NCBI GenBank assembly: GCA_035629775.1
Contig: DASPHG010000022.1
Location: 1-27,603 of the forward strand
DNA: 27,603 nucleotides
Source of the DNA: DASPHG01 sp035629775
GTDB lineage: Bacteria; Actinomycetota; Thermoleophilia; Solirubrobacterales; Thermoleophilaceae
Direction: 5' to 3'
Under the pieces are notes generated by a model. The model was given only the letters and a program-made list of their open reading frames with translations, made no database searches and was not told the DNA's origin. How positions within the stretch are numbered: position 1 is the first letter of the stretch; the number at the start of each line of letters is the position of its first letter. Shown piece by piece: positions 16,601-23,056 of this stretch. A program made the position numbers and the translations under genes.

Positions 16601-17669
16601 CGTGATCAACGGCTTCCGGCACACCTCCGACAAGGAGGGGAGCAGCGGTAAGGCGCGCGTTCCGGAGGACGACTTCCGCGGCAGCGACATGGTGGTGACC
16701 CTCGCGGGGGTCCAGTGTGACCCCGGCGTCACGGGTTGCGGCGACACCGAGACGGCGCATGGCGGCACGTTCCTCCACGAGTTCGGGCATCTGATCGGCT
16801 TACGCCACGGCGGCGGCGACAACGTGCAGACGAAGCCGAACTACCTGTCGGTGATGAACTACGACTTCCAGTTCTTCGGCCTGAGAAGGCGGAGCAACAG
16901 CAACAACCTGTTCGACTACTCGCGCTGGGGATCCACCGGCACCGACTCCCTCCCCAACATCGACGAGAATGCGCTTGACGAGCTGGCAGGCCTCAAGGCC
17001 GTCGGTGACCCGGATCTGTTCACGACGCTTGTCCGCTGCTTCTCGTTCGACGCCGCAGGCGAGGGGGTATGGGATCCCGTCCGCACGCGGTTCAACGTCG
17101 CGGTCGACTTCAACTGCAACGGCAGCAAGGCGGACGGCAAGGTCGGGGAGAGCACCATCAACGACGACAAGAAGGCGACCGTCCTGAAGTCGTTCGACGA
17201 CTGGGAGAACATCAGGTTCGAGGGTGGGTGGGTCGACAGCCTCTGGCGCGCGAGCTCGGGCAACAGTGTGGGCGTAGTAGGTCGCACCGCGCGTGTCGCC
17301 GGTGCGAAGGTCGCCCAGTCGGGCGCAGGCGGCCTGCCGGATCTGCCGAACAAGGTCAAGCTCAGCGAGCCGCCGGCGAGCGAGATCCTCGAGACCACGC
17401 GCATCCTGGCGGGCGATGCGAAGAAGCCGAAGCTGAAGGTCAAGATCAAGAAGCGCACGCTGAAGGTGAGCGCGCGCGACAACAAGGCCCTCGACCACAT
17501 CCGCGTGACGGTCGGGAAGAAGGTCTACACGCGCCTGGCGAAGACCGATCGGTCCAAGAAGGCGAAGCTGAAGGTCAAGCTGAAGAAGGGCAAGCGGAAG
17601 GTCGTCGCCGTGGCGATCGACAGGGCCAGCAACGGCGCCGTGAAGAAGCTGAAGCGGAAGATCAAGTAG
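13608..17669 (+). CDS. Secreted RTX-like / Ig-like protein with metzincin-type zinc protease domain
   Basis: A 1353-residue predicted exported protein with a GTG start. A Sec signal peptide (VTRGKGLPLLVLALVL, cleavage near AHA-A at about 24) precedes residues about 124-300 rich in RTX-like calcium-binding nonapeptides such as GGAGDDTLTGG and GGGGADLLVG. Ig-like modules begin near 327, 429, 539 and 648, collinear with those of the two upstream genes. A different Ig-like domain with the GxxGxWTGGG pattern starts near 752. A thrombospondin-3/EF-hand-like loop (DTDQDGLSDFEE) near 860 leads into the peptidase. The zinc motif HEFGHLIGLRH is at 1057-1067, followed by GG, with the Met-turn SVMNY at Met1083; this close spacing is typical of metzincins. 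An FNCNGS segment follows, and the protein ends in a very Lys-rich tail (KAKLKVKLKKGKRK). It is probably a calcium-stabilised extracellular protease. Two rare TTA codons occur, one inside the zinc motif. Confidence 0.88.
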   Translation: MTRGKGLPLLVLALVLAAPGVAHAAELEVADNGDTAAIFYTAAAGEVNDLVITQAGGDYFFDEPFDNGAHPGTITVESGSPCVAVQPPDPGYFKCTPTSPVNGIVAALDDGNDEVTTSVSVPHTLTGGAGDDTLTGGAVADALFGGDGVDTLNGLAGDDQLRGDNGLDATPSIDMIDAGEGTEDLVFYNEAVGPVTVDLVAGTGGEFGAMDSLAGVENVFGNSSQSNTLTGNGQDNDLVGGSAEDNLDGGGGADLLVGHSAGDTLIAGGDAALDELTAGAGDDEVFAADGTGTGDIVNCGADADTGQADPGDTLTDCETIDTDPPLPPQVTIDLGDGHATQNTLPNLFGTASDNVDDATTVTVEIFEGDPASGAAVDTIVVNRAATEWFLDPNDLAGPLDEGVYTARVSQANPNTIPTTGTAEHVFEVDVTPPPLTLSEPVDNSTTDDSSPTIAGTGGTKGGLSADTHVTFELHHDTGPPVDEGTIDNGFWSIPKTSPFSTAVPVDLDPGTYHLIAYQADEAGNQAPSVSRTFTVIAGDDTPPALTVNAVGVLSDGTRWVKGSGASNPPTFSGSAGNAAGDEAEVTLFLDLFAGGDWNPTGSTTVTRSGGTWSKKWPTALGNGRYRVRAQQEDAEGNDTEVMSEFVVDSANPVVTLTAPTNNSATGSKRPTFSGAAGTAAGDLTTVRVELEKEKAGGGFDPVQGASATRSGGSWSFTWPRDLAPGRYSARARQADAAGNDGGSSFVIFTVVGPPKNVSNPPMSGPEAAIGAKLTGGLGTWTGGGNISYIGAFMRCPDTNVNNCEAIDGASGPWPTVTSYEIGRADVGQRIIWAVLAGNQGGLQIAYASHFTRIVPVPMEDTDQDGLSDFEETGPIDWNGDGVYDINLSEYGADPRHKDLFVEVDNMKTRQLRQDGVDIAVKTFARAPLSNPDGKNGITLHVDNGPDSIMNPVTGEKWGSKSESDTIPDKPVIVSGGTWDDFDELKGNLTPGRQSTFRYVINGFRHTSDKEGSSGKARVPEDDFRGSDMVVTLAGVQCDPGVTGCGDTETAHGGTFLHEFGHLIGLRHGGGDNVQTKPNYLSVMNYDFQFFGLRRRSNSNNLFDYSRWGSTGTDSLPNIDENALDELAGLKAVGDPDLFTTLVRCFSFDAAGEGVWDPVRTRFNVAVDFNCNGSKADGKVGESTINDDKKATVLKSFDDWENIRFEGGWVDSLWRASSGNSVGVVGRTARVAGAKVAQSGAGGLPDLPNKVKLSEPPASEILETTRILAGDAKKPKLKVKIKKRTLKVSARDNKALDHIRVTVGKKVYTRLAKTDRSKKAKLKVKLKKGKRKVVAVAIDRASNGAVKKLKRKIK

Positions 17670-17670
17670 C

Positions 17671-17703
17671 GGTTTACCAAGGGGCCTGGCCCCGTGGTAA
17701 ACC
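17671..17703. terminator. 33-base palindrome between convergent genes (copy 1)
   Basis: Arms of 15 bases (17671-17685 and 17689-17703) flank a CTG loop, with one mismatch. The element starts 1 base after the stop of the plus-strand protease gene and ends 5 bases before the stop of the minus-strand dehydrogenase gene. There is no long T-run on either side. A bidirectional terminator is the simplest reading. A near-identical copy lies at 21922-21954. Confidence 0.75.
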
Positions 17704-17708
17704 CGTGG

Positions 17709-18851
17709 TTACCGGCAGGGGCGCTTGAACGGCCGGTCGTTCGCCTGCAGCCGCACCACGTCGCCGTCCAGCGACGTGGCGTAGACGCAGCCGGAGGCGT
17801 CCTCGCCGAAGCTCGACACGCTCGTGATCGTCACCCCGAGCGGCTGGTCCTCGGTCGCCTCCGGCAGGGCGAGCTTCGCCGAGCGCAGCTCGGTCTGGCA
17901 GTAGTCGCCGTACACGTAGCGGCCGTAGAGGTCGTCGAGGCGCTTGTCGCGCACGACGTAGCCGCCCGTGATCGCGCAGTACCCGTCGGACAGGTGGTCG
18001 TGCTCGAGAACGGGCAGCGTATGGTCGTCCGGCGGCGGGACCACCTTCGCCGGGAACGAGCCCTCCCACGCGCTCCAGCCGAAGTTCGTGCCCGGTGGGG
18101 TCCCCGCGGGCAGGAAGTTGACCTCCTCGCTCACGTTCTGACCGACGTCTGCGATCACGAGGTCGTCGGTCTCGCGGTCGAACGAGAAGCGCCACGGGTT
18201 GCGCAGCCCCAACGCGTAGAGCTCGGGCTCCGCGTCTCGCCGGCGCGAATCGATGCGCAGCAGCTTGCCGAGCAAAGAGTCCGGGTTCTGGGCATTGCTG
18301 TCGGGGTCGTACGCCGCGCCGCCGTCGCCGGTGCCGATGTAGAGCAGCCGGTCGGGCCCGAACTGGAGCTGGCCCCCGTTGTGGTTCGGATAGGTGCTGT
18401 GCGGGATCGTCAGGACCAGGCGGCGCGTCTTCGGGTTCGCGCGGTTCGCGTTGCGCTTCATGCGCCGGTACTCCTCGACGACGATGTCGCCGAGCGCAAA
18501 CCCGTCCACCTCGCGCGCCGTGTAGTAGACGTAGAACTTCCGCGAGCGCTTGTAGTCCGGCGCGAACGCGATCGAGAGCAGGCCGCGCTCGCCGCCGAAG
18601 GTGACGCGCTTGCGCAGGTTGATGAACGGCTTCCGCAGGATGCGGTCCTTCAGCACCACGCGCACCCGGCCCTGCTGCTCGACGACGAACAGGCGCTTGT
18701 GGTCGCGCGGCGGCGCCGACACGTGCACCGGCGCCGGGAACGTGCCGACCTTCTGGAGCTCGACCGCGGCGGACGGCGCCGCGAGGGTCAGTAGGAGCGC
18801 GAAGCTAAGCGCGCAGCTGGTCGATAGTGCAGTCCCGCGGTTCCTTGTCAT
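17709..18851 (-). CDS. Secreted PQQ-dependent sugar dehydrogenase family protein (GSDH/YliI-like)
   Basis: A 380-residue six-bladed beta-propeller protein of the glucose/sorbosone dehydrogenase family, which oxidises aldose sugars outside the cytoplasmic membrane using PQQ. A signal peptide is clear (MTRNRGT, hydrophobic core, cleavage near SAA at about residue 28). Family signatures include LFVVEQQGRVRVV, GERGLLSIAFAP, the PNHNGGQLQFGPD segment with the probable catalytic His157, LYIGTGDGG, LRNPWRFSFD, DVGQNVSEEVN and NFGWSAWEG. The length is normal for the family. The ATG at 18851 overlaps the end of the upstream ligase gene by 47 bases, so the two are probably cotranscribed. No PQQ biosynthesis gene is in view, and some family members act on unknown substrates, so the sugar specificity is open. 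Confidence 0.88.
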   Translation of the reverse strand: MTRNRGTALSTSCALSFALLLTLAAPSAAVELQKVGTFPAPVHVSAPPRDHKRLFVVEQQGRVRVVLKDRILRKPFINLRKRVTFGGERGLLSIAFAPDYKRSRKFYVYYTAREVDGFALGDIVVEEYRRMKRNANRANPKTRRLVLTIPHSTYPNHNGGQLQFGPDRLLYIGTGDGGAAYDPDSNAQNPDSLLGKLLRIDSRRRDAEPELYALGLRNPWRFSFDRETDDLVIADVGQNVSEEVNFLPAGTPPGTNFGWSAWEGSFPAKVVPPPDDHTLPVLEHDHLSDGYCAITGGYVVRDKRLDDLYGRYVYGDYCQTELRSAKLALPEATEDQPLGVTITSVSSFGEDASGCVYATSLDGDVVRLQANDRPFKRPCR

Positions 18852-19764
18852 CCCGCCAGCGTACGAACTTCGCGCCGTGGCGGATCCGGTTCCCGGTGAT
18901 GTGGTCGAAGCCGATCTCGCAGACGAGCTCGGGTCGGAGGCCCTCCCAGACCAGCTCCTCCTCCGACTTCCAGCGGCTCGGCTCGCCGGATCCGCGCTCG
19001 CCGGTCCGGTGGGGCTCGAGCAGGGCGAGCAGCTCGCGCTTCTGCTTCGCGCTGAACCCCGACGTGTGGCCGACCACGTGGAGCTCGCCCTTCTCGTCGT
19101 ACAGGCCGAGGATCAGCGATCCGACGGTGTTCTCCGCCTTGCCGAACCGGAACGCGACCACCACCGCGTCGAGCGTGCGCAGGCGCTTGATCTTCACCAT
19201 GCCCTTGCGCTCGCCGGGCAGATACGACGCCTCCGCCTCCTTCGCCACCACGCCCTCCGACTGGCCCGTGAGCCATGCGCCCGCGCCCTCGCGGTCGTCG
19301 GTCATCGGCGTCAGCTGCACGGGGTCGGCCACGACGGACTCGAGCCGTGACCGGCGTTCGGCGTAGGGCAGCTTCAGCAGCTTCTCCTTGCCCTCCGCCA
19401 GCAGGTCGAACGCGACGAACGCCGCGGGCGTCTTCTCGGCGAGCATGTCCACGCGCGACTTCGCGGGGTGGATCCGCTGCGACAGCAGGTCGAACTCGTG
19501 GATCCCGTCCACCACGATCACGAGCTCGCCGTCGAGGACCAGCTTCCTCCCCGGCAGCGCGAGGATCTGCGGGATGACCTCCGGGAAGTAGCGGTTCATC
19601 GGCTTGCCGTTGCGACTCTGGAGATGCACGTCGTCGCCGTCGCGGAAGACGATCGTCCGGAAACCGTCCCATTTCGGCTCGTACCGCCAGCCGTCGCCTG
19701 TGGGAAGCTCCTTCGCCGACCGCGCCAGCTGCGGCTTCAGGGGAGGTTTTAGGGGAAGCCCCAT
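18805..19764 (-). CDS. Stand-alone LigD-type ATP-dependent DNA ligase
   Basis: A 319-residue ATP-dependent DNA ligase matching the C-terminal ligase domain of LigD. It seals nicks via a lysine-AMP intermediate, in NHEJ or related repair. Motif I is EPKWDGFR with catalytic Lys31; LVLDGELVIV is motif III, SEGVVAKE is motif IV and MVKIKRLRTLDAVV is motif V. The OB-fold half ends with RPELVCEIGFDHITGNRIRH and FVRWRDDK. No polymerase or phosphoesterase domain is fused. The start is the ATG at 19764, because the ligase fold begins about 25 residues later and longer readings would run into the divergent protease gene. An AAGG lies 8 bases before the ATG, and TAAGGT 7 bases before it could instead be a -10 of a leaderless message. 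The start is 18 bases from the divergent FHA-protease gene. Confidence 0.92.
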   Translation of the reverse strand: MGLPLKPPLKPQLARSAKELPTGDGWRYEPKWDGFRTIVFRDGDDVHLQSRNGKPMNRYFPEVIPQILALPGRKLVLDGELVIVVDGIHEFDLLSQRIHPAKSRVDMLAEKTPAAFVAFDLLAEGKEKLLKLPYAERRSRLESVVADPVQLTPMTDDREGAGAWLTGQSEGVVAKEAEASYLPGERKGMVKIKRLRTLDAVVVAFRFGKAENTVGSLILGLYDEKGELHVVGHTSGFSAKQKRELLALLEPHRTGERGSGEPSRWKSEEELVWEGLRPELVCEIGFDHITGNRIRHGAKFVRWRDDKEPRDCTIDQLRA

Positions 19765-19782
19765 GGAAACGACCTTATTCGC

Positions 19783-21165
19783 ATGTGGCTCGTAATCGAG
19801 TCCGGGCCGAGCGAAGGCCGATCGGTCCGGATCCGGGGCGAGCGCGTCACGATCGGCAGCGCGCCGGACTGCGACCTGCGCGTGGAGCACGACGACGTCG
19901 AGCCGCATCACGCCACGATCGTCGTGGGCCGCGACGGCCACCTCGAGCTGCGCGACGAGGGCTCGCGCGAAGGGGTCTTCGTCGAGGGCGAGCGGGTCAC
20001 GGAGCCGGTGCCGCTGAACGGCGACGAGCGGGTCCGGCTCGGCAACGACGTGCTGCTCGCGCTCTCGATGGACGAGCCCGCGGCGGAGCCGATGATGGAG
20101 GTGCCGGTCCGGCGCTGGCGCACGGTCGCCGGCGCGCTCCGGCGGACCCGCCGCACCGTGCGGATCGCGCTCGCCGCCGCCGGCGCCGCGCTGGCGGTGG
20201 CGGTCGGCCTGGGCGTCCTGCTGCTGACCGGCGTGATCGGCGACGACGAAGCCGAGCGGGGCCGCTCCGTGGCCGACGTCGTGGAACGTGCCGCCCCCTC
20301 GACCGTGCTCGTCCGGACGCGCGTGGGGCGCAGCGAGGCGACCGGCAGCGGGTTCGCCCTCGATACGCGCGACGGCCTGGTGGTGACGAACTTCCACGTG
20401 ATCAACGGCGGCCGGACCTTCGACGTCCGGGTGGGGGAGGACTTCCGCCCCGCCGAGGTGGTCGGAGCCGCCCCCTGCGACGACCTGGCGCTCCTGCGGC
20501 TGGAGGACACCGATGGGCTCAGCAGCATGGCGCTCGGATCCCAGGGCGATCTGAAGCAGGGCCAGGAGGTGGTCGCGCTCGGCTTCCCCGCGAATCCGTC
20601 GCTGCGCGGCGAGCTGACCTCGACCGCGGGCGTCGTCTCCGTCCCGCGGAGCTCGTTCCGGCTGCCGACGCCCGACTCACCCCACTTCGAGAACCTGATC
20701 CAGACGGACGCGGCGCTCAACCCGGGCAACTCGGGCGGCCCGCTCGTCGACTCCGAGGCCCGCCTCGTCGGGGTGAACACCGCGATCTACGCGCAGGCCC
20801 GCGGGCCGTCATCCACCCAGGGCTACGCGATCGGCGTGGACCGGGTGAAGGAGGTCGTGGCCGAGTTGCGCGAGGGCCGCTCGCAGCGGTGGCTGGGCGC
20901 GGGCCTCTCCCCGCCGCCCGAGCGGCTCCTGCGCCGGCTCGGCGCGCGCGGGCTCCTAGTGACGTCCGCCGTGCCCGGAACGGCCGCCGCCGAGGTCGGG
21001 CTGGAGGGCGTGCTCCTGACCACGCTCAACGGCACCGCGCTCGACGGCACGATCGCGGGCTACTGCGCCGCGGTCGAGGGGCTCGAGAGCGGCGACTCGG
21101 TGGAGGCGGAGGTCATCGTGTCCGCGCGGGGCGCCCCGCGCGCGATCACGCTCGAGTTGGACTAG
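19783..21165 (+). CDS. FHA - transmembrane - HtrA-like serine protease - PDZ protein
   Basis: A 460-residue membrane-anchored trypsin-like protease of the S1C (DegP/HtrA) type. Residues 1-90 form an FHA domain (VTIGSAPDCDL, HHATIVV, REGVFVEGERV). A basic stretch (RRTRRTVR) and a membrane helix at about 128-150 follow. The protease domain, about 163-360, lies outside the membrane with triad His205 (TNFHVINGG), Asp234 (DDLALLRL) and Ser317 (LNPGNSGGPLV). The PDZ domain, about 365-460, has LLVTSAVPGTAAAEVG. The topology implies FHA in the cytoplasm and protease and PDZ outside. HtrA proteins degrade or process misfolded envelope proteins. The usual phosphothreonine contacts in the FHA loops look substituted (IGS for IGR, VEPHH for VSRxH, REG for xNG), so phospho-peptide binding is doubtful. 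The ATG at 19783 was chosen because the FHA fold starts at once. Confidence 0.9.
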   Translation: MWLVIESGPSEGRSVRIRGERVTIGSAPDCDLRVEHDDVEPHHATIVVGRDGHLELRDEGSREGVFVEGERVTEPVPLNGDERVRLGNDVLLALSMDEPAAEPMMEVPVRRWRTVAGALRRTRRTVRIALAAAGAALAVAVGLGVLLLTGVIGDDEAERGRSVADVVERAAPSTVLVRTRVGRSEATGSGFALDTRDGLVVTNFHVINGGRTFDVRVGEDFRPAEVVGAAPCDDLALLRLEDTDGLSSMALGSQGDLKQGQEVVALGFPANPSLRGELTSTAGVVSVPRSSFRLPTPDSPHFENLIQTDAALNPGNSGGPLVDSEARLVGVNTAIYAQARGPSSTQGYAIGVDRVKEVVAELREGRSQRWLGAGLSPPPERLLRRLGARGLLVTSAVPGTAAAEVGLEGVLLTTLNGTALDGTIAGYCAAVEGLESGDSVEAEVIVSARGAPRAITLELD

Positions 21166-21183
21166 CCCGCCACCTGCCGCGGC

Positions 21184-21195
21184 TAGGATGCTGGC
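21184..21195 (+). promoter_or_regulatory. -10-like TAGGAT 6 bases before the regulator start
   Basis: TAGGAT (21184-21189) is followed by GCTGGC and the GTG start at 21196. No Shine-Dalgarno sequence is present, which suggests a leaderless transcript. The -35 is not clear; TTGGAC at 21157-21162 would leave a 21-base spacer, longer than normal. Confidence 0.4.
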
Positions 21196-21909
21196 GTGTC
21201 CCAGGAGACCGCCACCGCCGCCGAGGAGGAGTACCTCCAGACCATCTACTGGCTGGAGGAGGCCGGGCTCCCGATCACCGGCGCGAACATCGCGCGTGCG
21301 ATGCAGCTATCGGCGCCGACCGTCCACGAGATGGTCGGGCGGCTCGAGTCCGACGGCTACGTGGCGCGCGCCGAGGACAAGTCGCTCTCGTTCACCGCGT
21401 CCGGCCGACAGCACGCCAGCCAGATCGTCCGCCGCCACCGGCTGATCGAGCGCTTCCTGACGGACGTCCTCAACATCCCGTGGGATGAGGTGCACGAAGA
21501 GGCCGAGCGCCTCGAGCACGCGATGTCGCCGACGCTCGAGGAGCGGATGCTCGCCGCGATCGGGGACGCGAAGACGTGTCCCCACGGGCACCCCATCGTG
21601 GCCGGCGCCCGCGAGCCGGGCGTCCCGCTCGCGGACGTCGAGGAGGGCGCCTCGCTGCGGGTCCTGCGCTTCGAGAACGAGGCGGAGGACGTGCTCCACT
21701 ACCTGAAGGGGGCGGGCATCCACCCGGGGCTCGAGGGCACGCTCGCCGCGGCCGCCGACGACGAGGTGGCGATCGAGTCGGGCGGCGACCGTCACGTGGT
21801 GACGCGGAGCGTCGCCGAGACGGTGTCGGTGGTCGCCGACCCCTCGCCACCGCCGCGCGTCGCGCTCCCCGAGCAGCTCGTGCTCGGGAAAGAGCGATAC
21901 GGCAGGTAG
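21196..21909 (+). CDS. DtxR/MntR-family metal-dependent transcriptional regulator
   Basis: A 237-residue regulator with an N-terminal winged helix (EEEYLQTIYWL, ITGANIARAMQLSAPTVHEMV, LESDGYVARAED), a metal-binding dimerisation domain (RRHRLIERFLTDVL, EEAERLEHAMS, CPHGHPI) and a C-terminal SH3-like/FeoA-type domain from about residue 145. Members repress metal uptake genes, or activate others, when bound to Fe(II) or Mn(II). In the DtxR core site the motif is EEACRWEHVMS; here the Cys is replaced by Glu104, with Glu107 and His108 retained. This resembles the MntR site and suggests manganese, as an inference. The GTG at 21196 fits the family N-terminus. It lies 30 bases after the HtrA-like gene on the same strand but has its own possible -10. 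No metal transporter is adjacent. Confidence 0.9.
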   Translation: MSQETATAAEEEYLQTIYWLEEAGLPITGANIARAMQLSAPTVHEMVGRLESDGYVARAEDKSLSFTASGRQHASQIVRRHRLIERFLTDVLNIPWDEVHEEAERLEHAMSPTLEERMLAAIGDAKTCPHGHPIVAGAREPGVPLADVEEGASLRVLRFENEAEDVLHYLKGAGIHPGLEGTLAAAADDEVAIESGGDRHVVTRSVAETVSVVADPSPPPRVALPEQLVLGKERYGR

Positions 21910-21921
21910 CGGGCGCGAGCG

Positions 21922-21954
21922 GATTTACCAAGGGGCCTGGCCCCTTGGTAAATC
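21922..21954. terminator. 33-base palindrome between convergent genes (copy 2)
   Basis: Perfect 15-base arms (21922-21936 and 21940-21954) around a CTG loop. It begins 12 bases after the regulator stop and overlaps the last two bases of the minus-strand aminotransferase stop codon (21953-21955). The core, TTTACCAAGGGGCCTGGCCC, is identical to the copy at 17671. The second base pair of the stem is A-T here and G-C there, a compensatory difference that favours a functional hairpin. Probably a bidirectional terminator. Confidence 0.8.
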
Positions 21955-23056
21955 AGGCAGTGGCCTGGGCCACGCCGCGATAGGCGTCCGCCAGCCGGCT
22001 CACGCCTTCCTCGATCTGCTCGACCGTCACGCCGGAGTAGGCGAGCCGCAGGCTGTTCTGCCCGCCCTCGAGCAGGAAGTCCGTGCCGGGCACGAAGACG
22101 AGGCCGCGCTCCTTGGCGGCCGCCTGGAGCTGGGCGACGTCTGCCCCCTCGGGCAGGTCCACCCACAGGAAGTAGCCGCCCGTGGGCGGGGTGAACGAGG
22201 CCTCGGGCAGCTCGCGCTCGAGGGCGGCGCAGAGTGCGTCGCGCCGCTCGCGCAGCGCGTTCTTCACCGTCTCGATCGATCCGGCGATCGCGCCGGAGCG
22301 GCAGAACTCGTTCACGATCGCCTGCGAGACCATGCTGGGCGAGATGTAGGTGTTCGTCGCCATCTTCACGACGTCGGCGATCACCGGCCCGGGCCCGGCG
22401 AGGTATCCGACGCGGATGCCGGGGCAGACCGTCTTCGAGAACGACGACGCGTAGACGACCCGGTCGGCGTCGTCGAGGGAGAGCATGGTGGGCAGGCTCT
22501 CGCCCTCGAAGCGCAGCTCCACGTAGGGGTCGTCCTCGAAGATCGTGAAGCCGTACGTCTTCGCGAGGTCGAGCAGCCGGCGCCGCTTCTCGAGCGACAG
22601 CGTGTACCCGGCGGGGTTCTGGAAGTTCGGGATGATGTGGGCGAGCGTCGGCCGCGCGCCCGACTCGCACGCACGGGCGAGCGCCTCCACGTCGATGCCG
22701 TCCTCCTCGAGCGGGATCGCCATCAGATCGGCGTCCAGCTCGCGCAGCGACAGCAGCGTTCGGTCGTACGACGGCGCTTCGACGACCACGAGGTCGCCCG
22801 GCTTCACGAGGAGCCGGAAGAGGAACGCGTCCGCCTGCATCGAGCCGTTGGTCACGACGACCTGCTCCGGCTCGACGCCCTGGTACTCCGCGATCCATTC
22901 GCGCAGCGGGACGTAGCCGATCGCCGTGCCGTACGCGGTTGTGCCGCCGGGATCGTTCTCGAACGCGCGCTGCGCAGCGTCGCGGAGGTCGTCCACGGCG
23001 ACGATGTCGAGCGAGGGGGCGCCCCGCGCGAAGGAGATGGGCGGCGGCGTCTCCAT
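21953..23056 (-). CDS. PLP-dependent aminotransferase, class I/II (2-aminoadipate/LysN-like)
   Basis: A 367-residue fold-type I PLP aminotransferase. It has the conserved TAYGTAIGYVPLREWIAEY, VVTNGSMQADAFLF, PNFQNPAGYTLS (with the Asn that contacts PLP), FEDDPYVELRF (Asp for the PLP pyridine nitrogen) and SSFSKTVCPGIRVGY with Schiff-base Lys208. The C-terminal domain has TPPTGGYFLWVDLPEG and NSLRLAYSG with the carboxylate-binding Arg. It most resembles aminotransferases annotated for 2-aminoadipate, kynurenine or broad amino acids, and the domain fused to GntR in MocR regulators; no HTH is present here. The substrate cannot be told from sequence. The ATG shares one base with the TGA of the sortase gene, so it is probably translationally coupled as the third gene of the operon. 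Confidence 0.88.
   Translation of the reverse strand: METPPPISFARGAPSLDIVAVDDLRDAAQRAFENDPGGTTAYGTAIGYVPLREWIAEYQGVEPEQVVVTNGSMQADAFLFRLLVKPGDLVVVEAPSYDRTLLSLRELDADLMAIPLEEDGIDVEALARACESGARPTLAHIIPNFQNPAGYTLSLEKRRRLLDLAKTYGFTIFEDDPYVELRFEGESLPTMLSLDDADRVVYASSFSKTVCPGIRVGYLAGPGPVIADVVKMATNTYISPSMVSQAIVNEFCRSGAIAGSIETVKNALRERRDALCAALERELPEASFTPPTGGYFLWVDLPEGADVAQLQAAAKERGLVFVPGTDFLLEGGQNSLRLAYSGVTVEQIEEGVSRLADAYRGVAQATA

Noticed and set aside
17694..18794. A 366-codon plus-strand open frame opposite the sugar dehydrogenase
   Set aside because: The minus strand encodes a full-length sugar dehydrogenase family protein with signal peptide; the plus frame shows no motif and overlaps the palindrome.
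19765..20397. Extension of the ligase gene upstream to 20397
   Set aside because: The extra part is antisense to the FHA-protease gene and has shadow composition; the ligase N-terminus fits the ATG at 19764.
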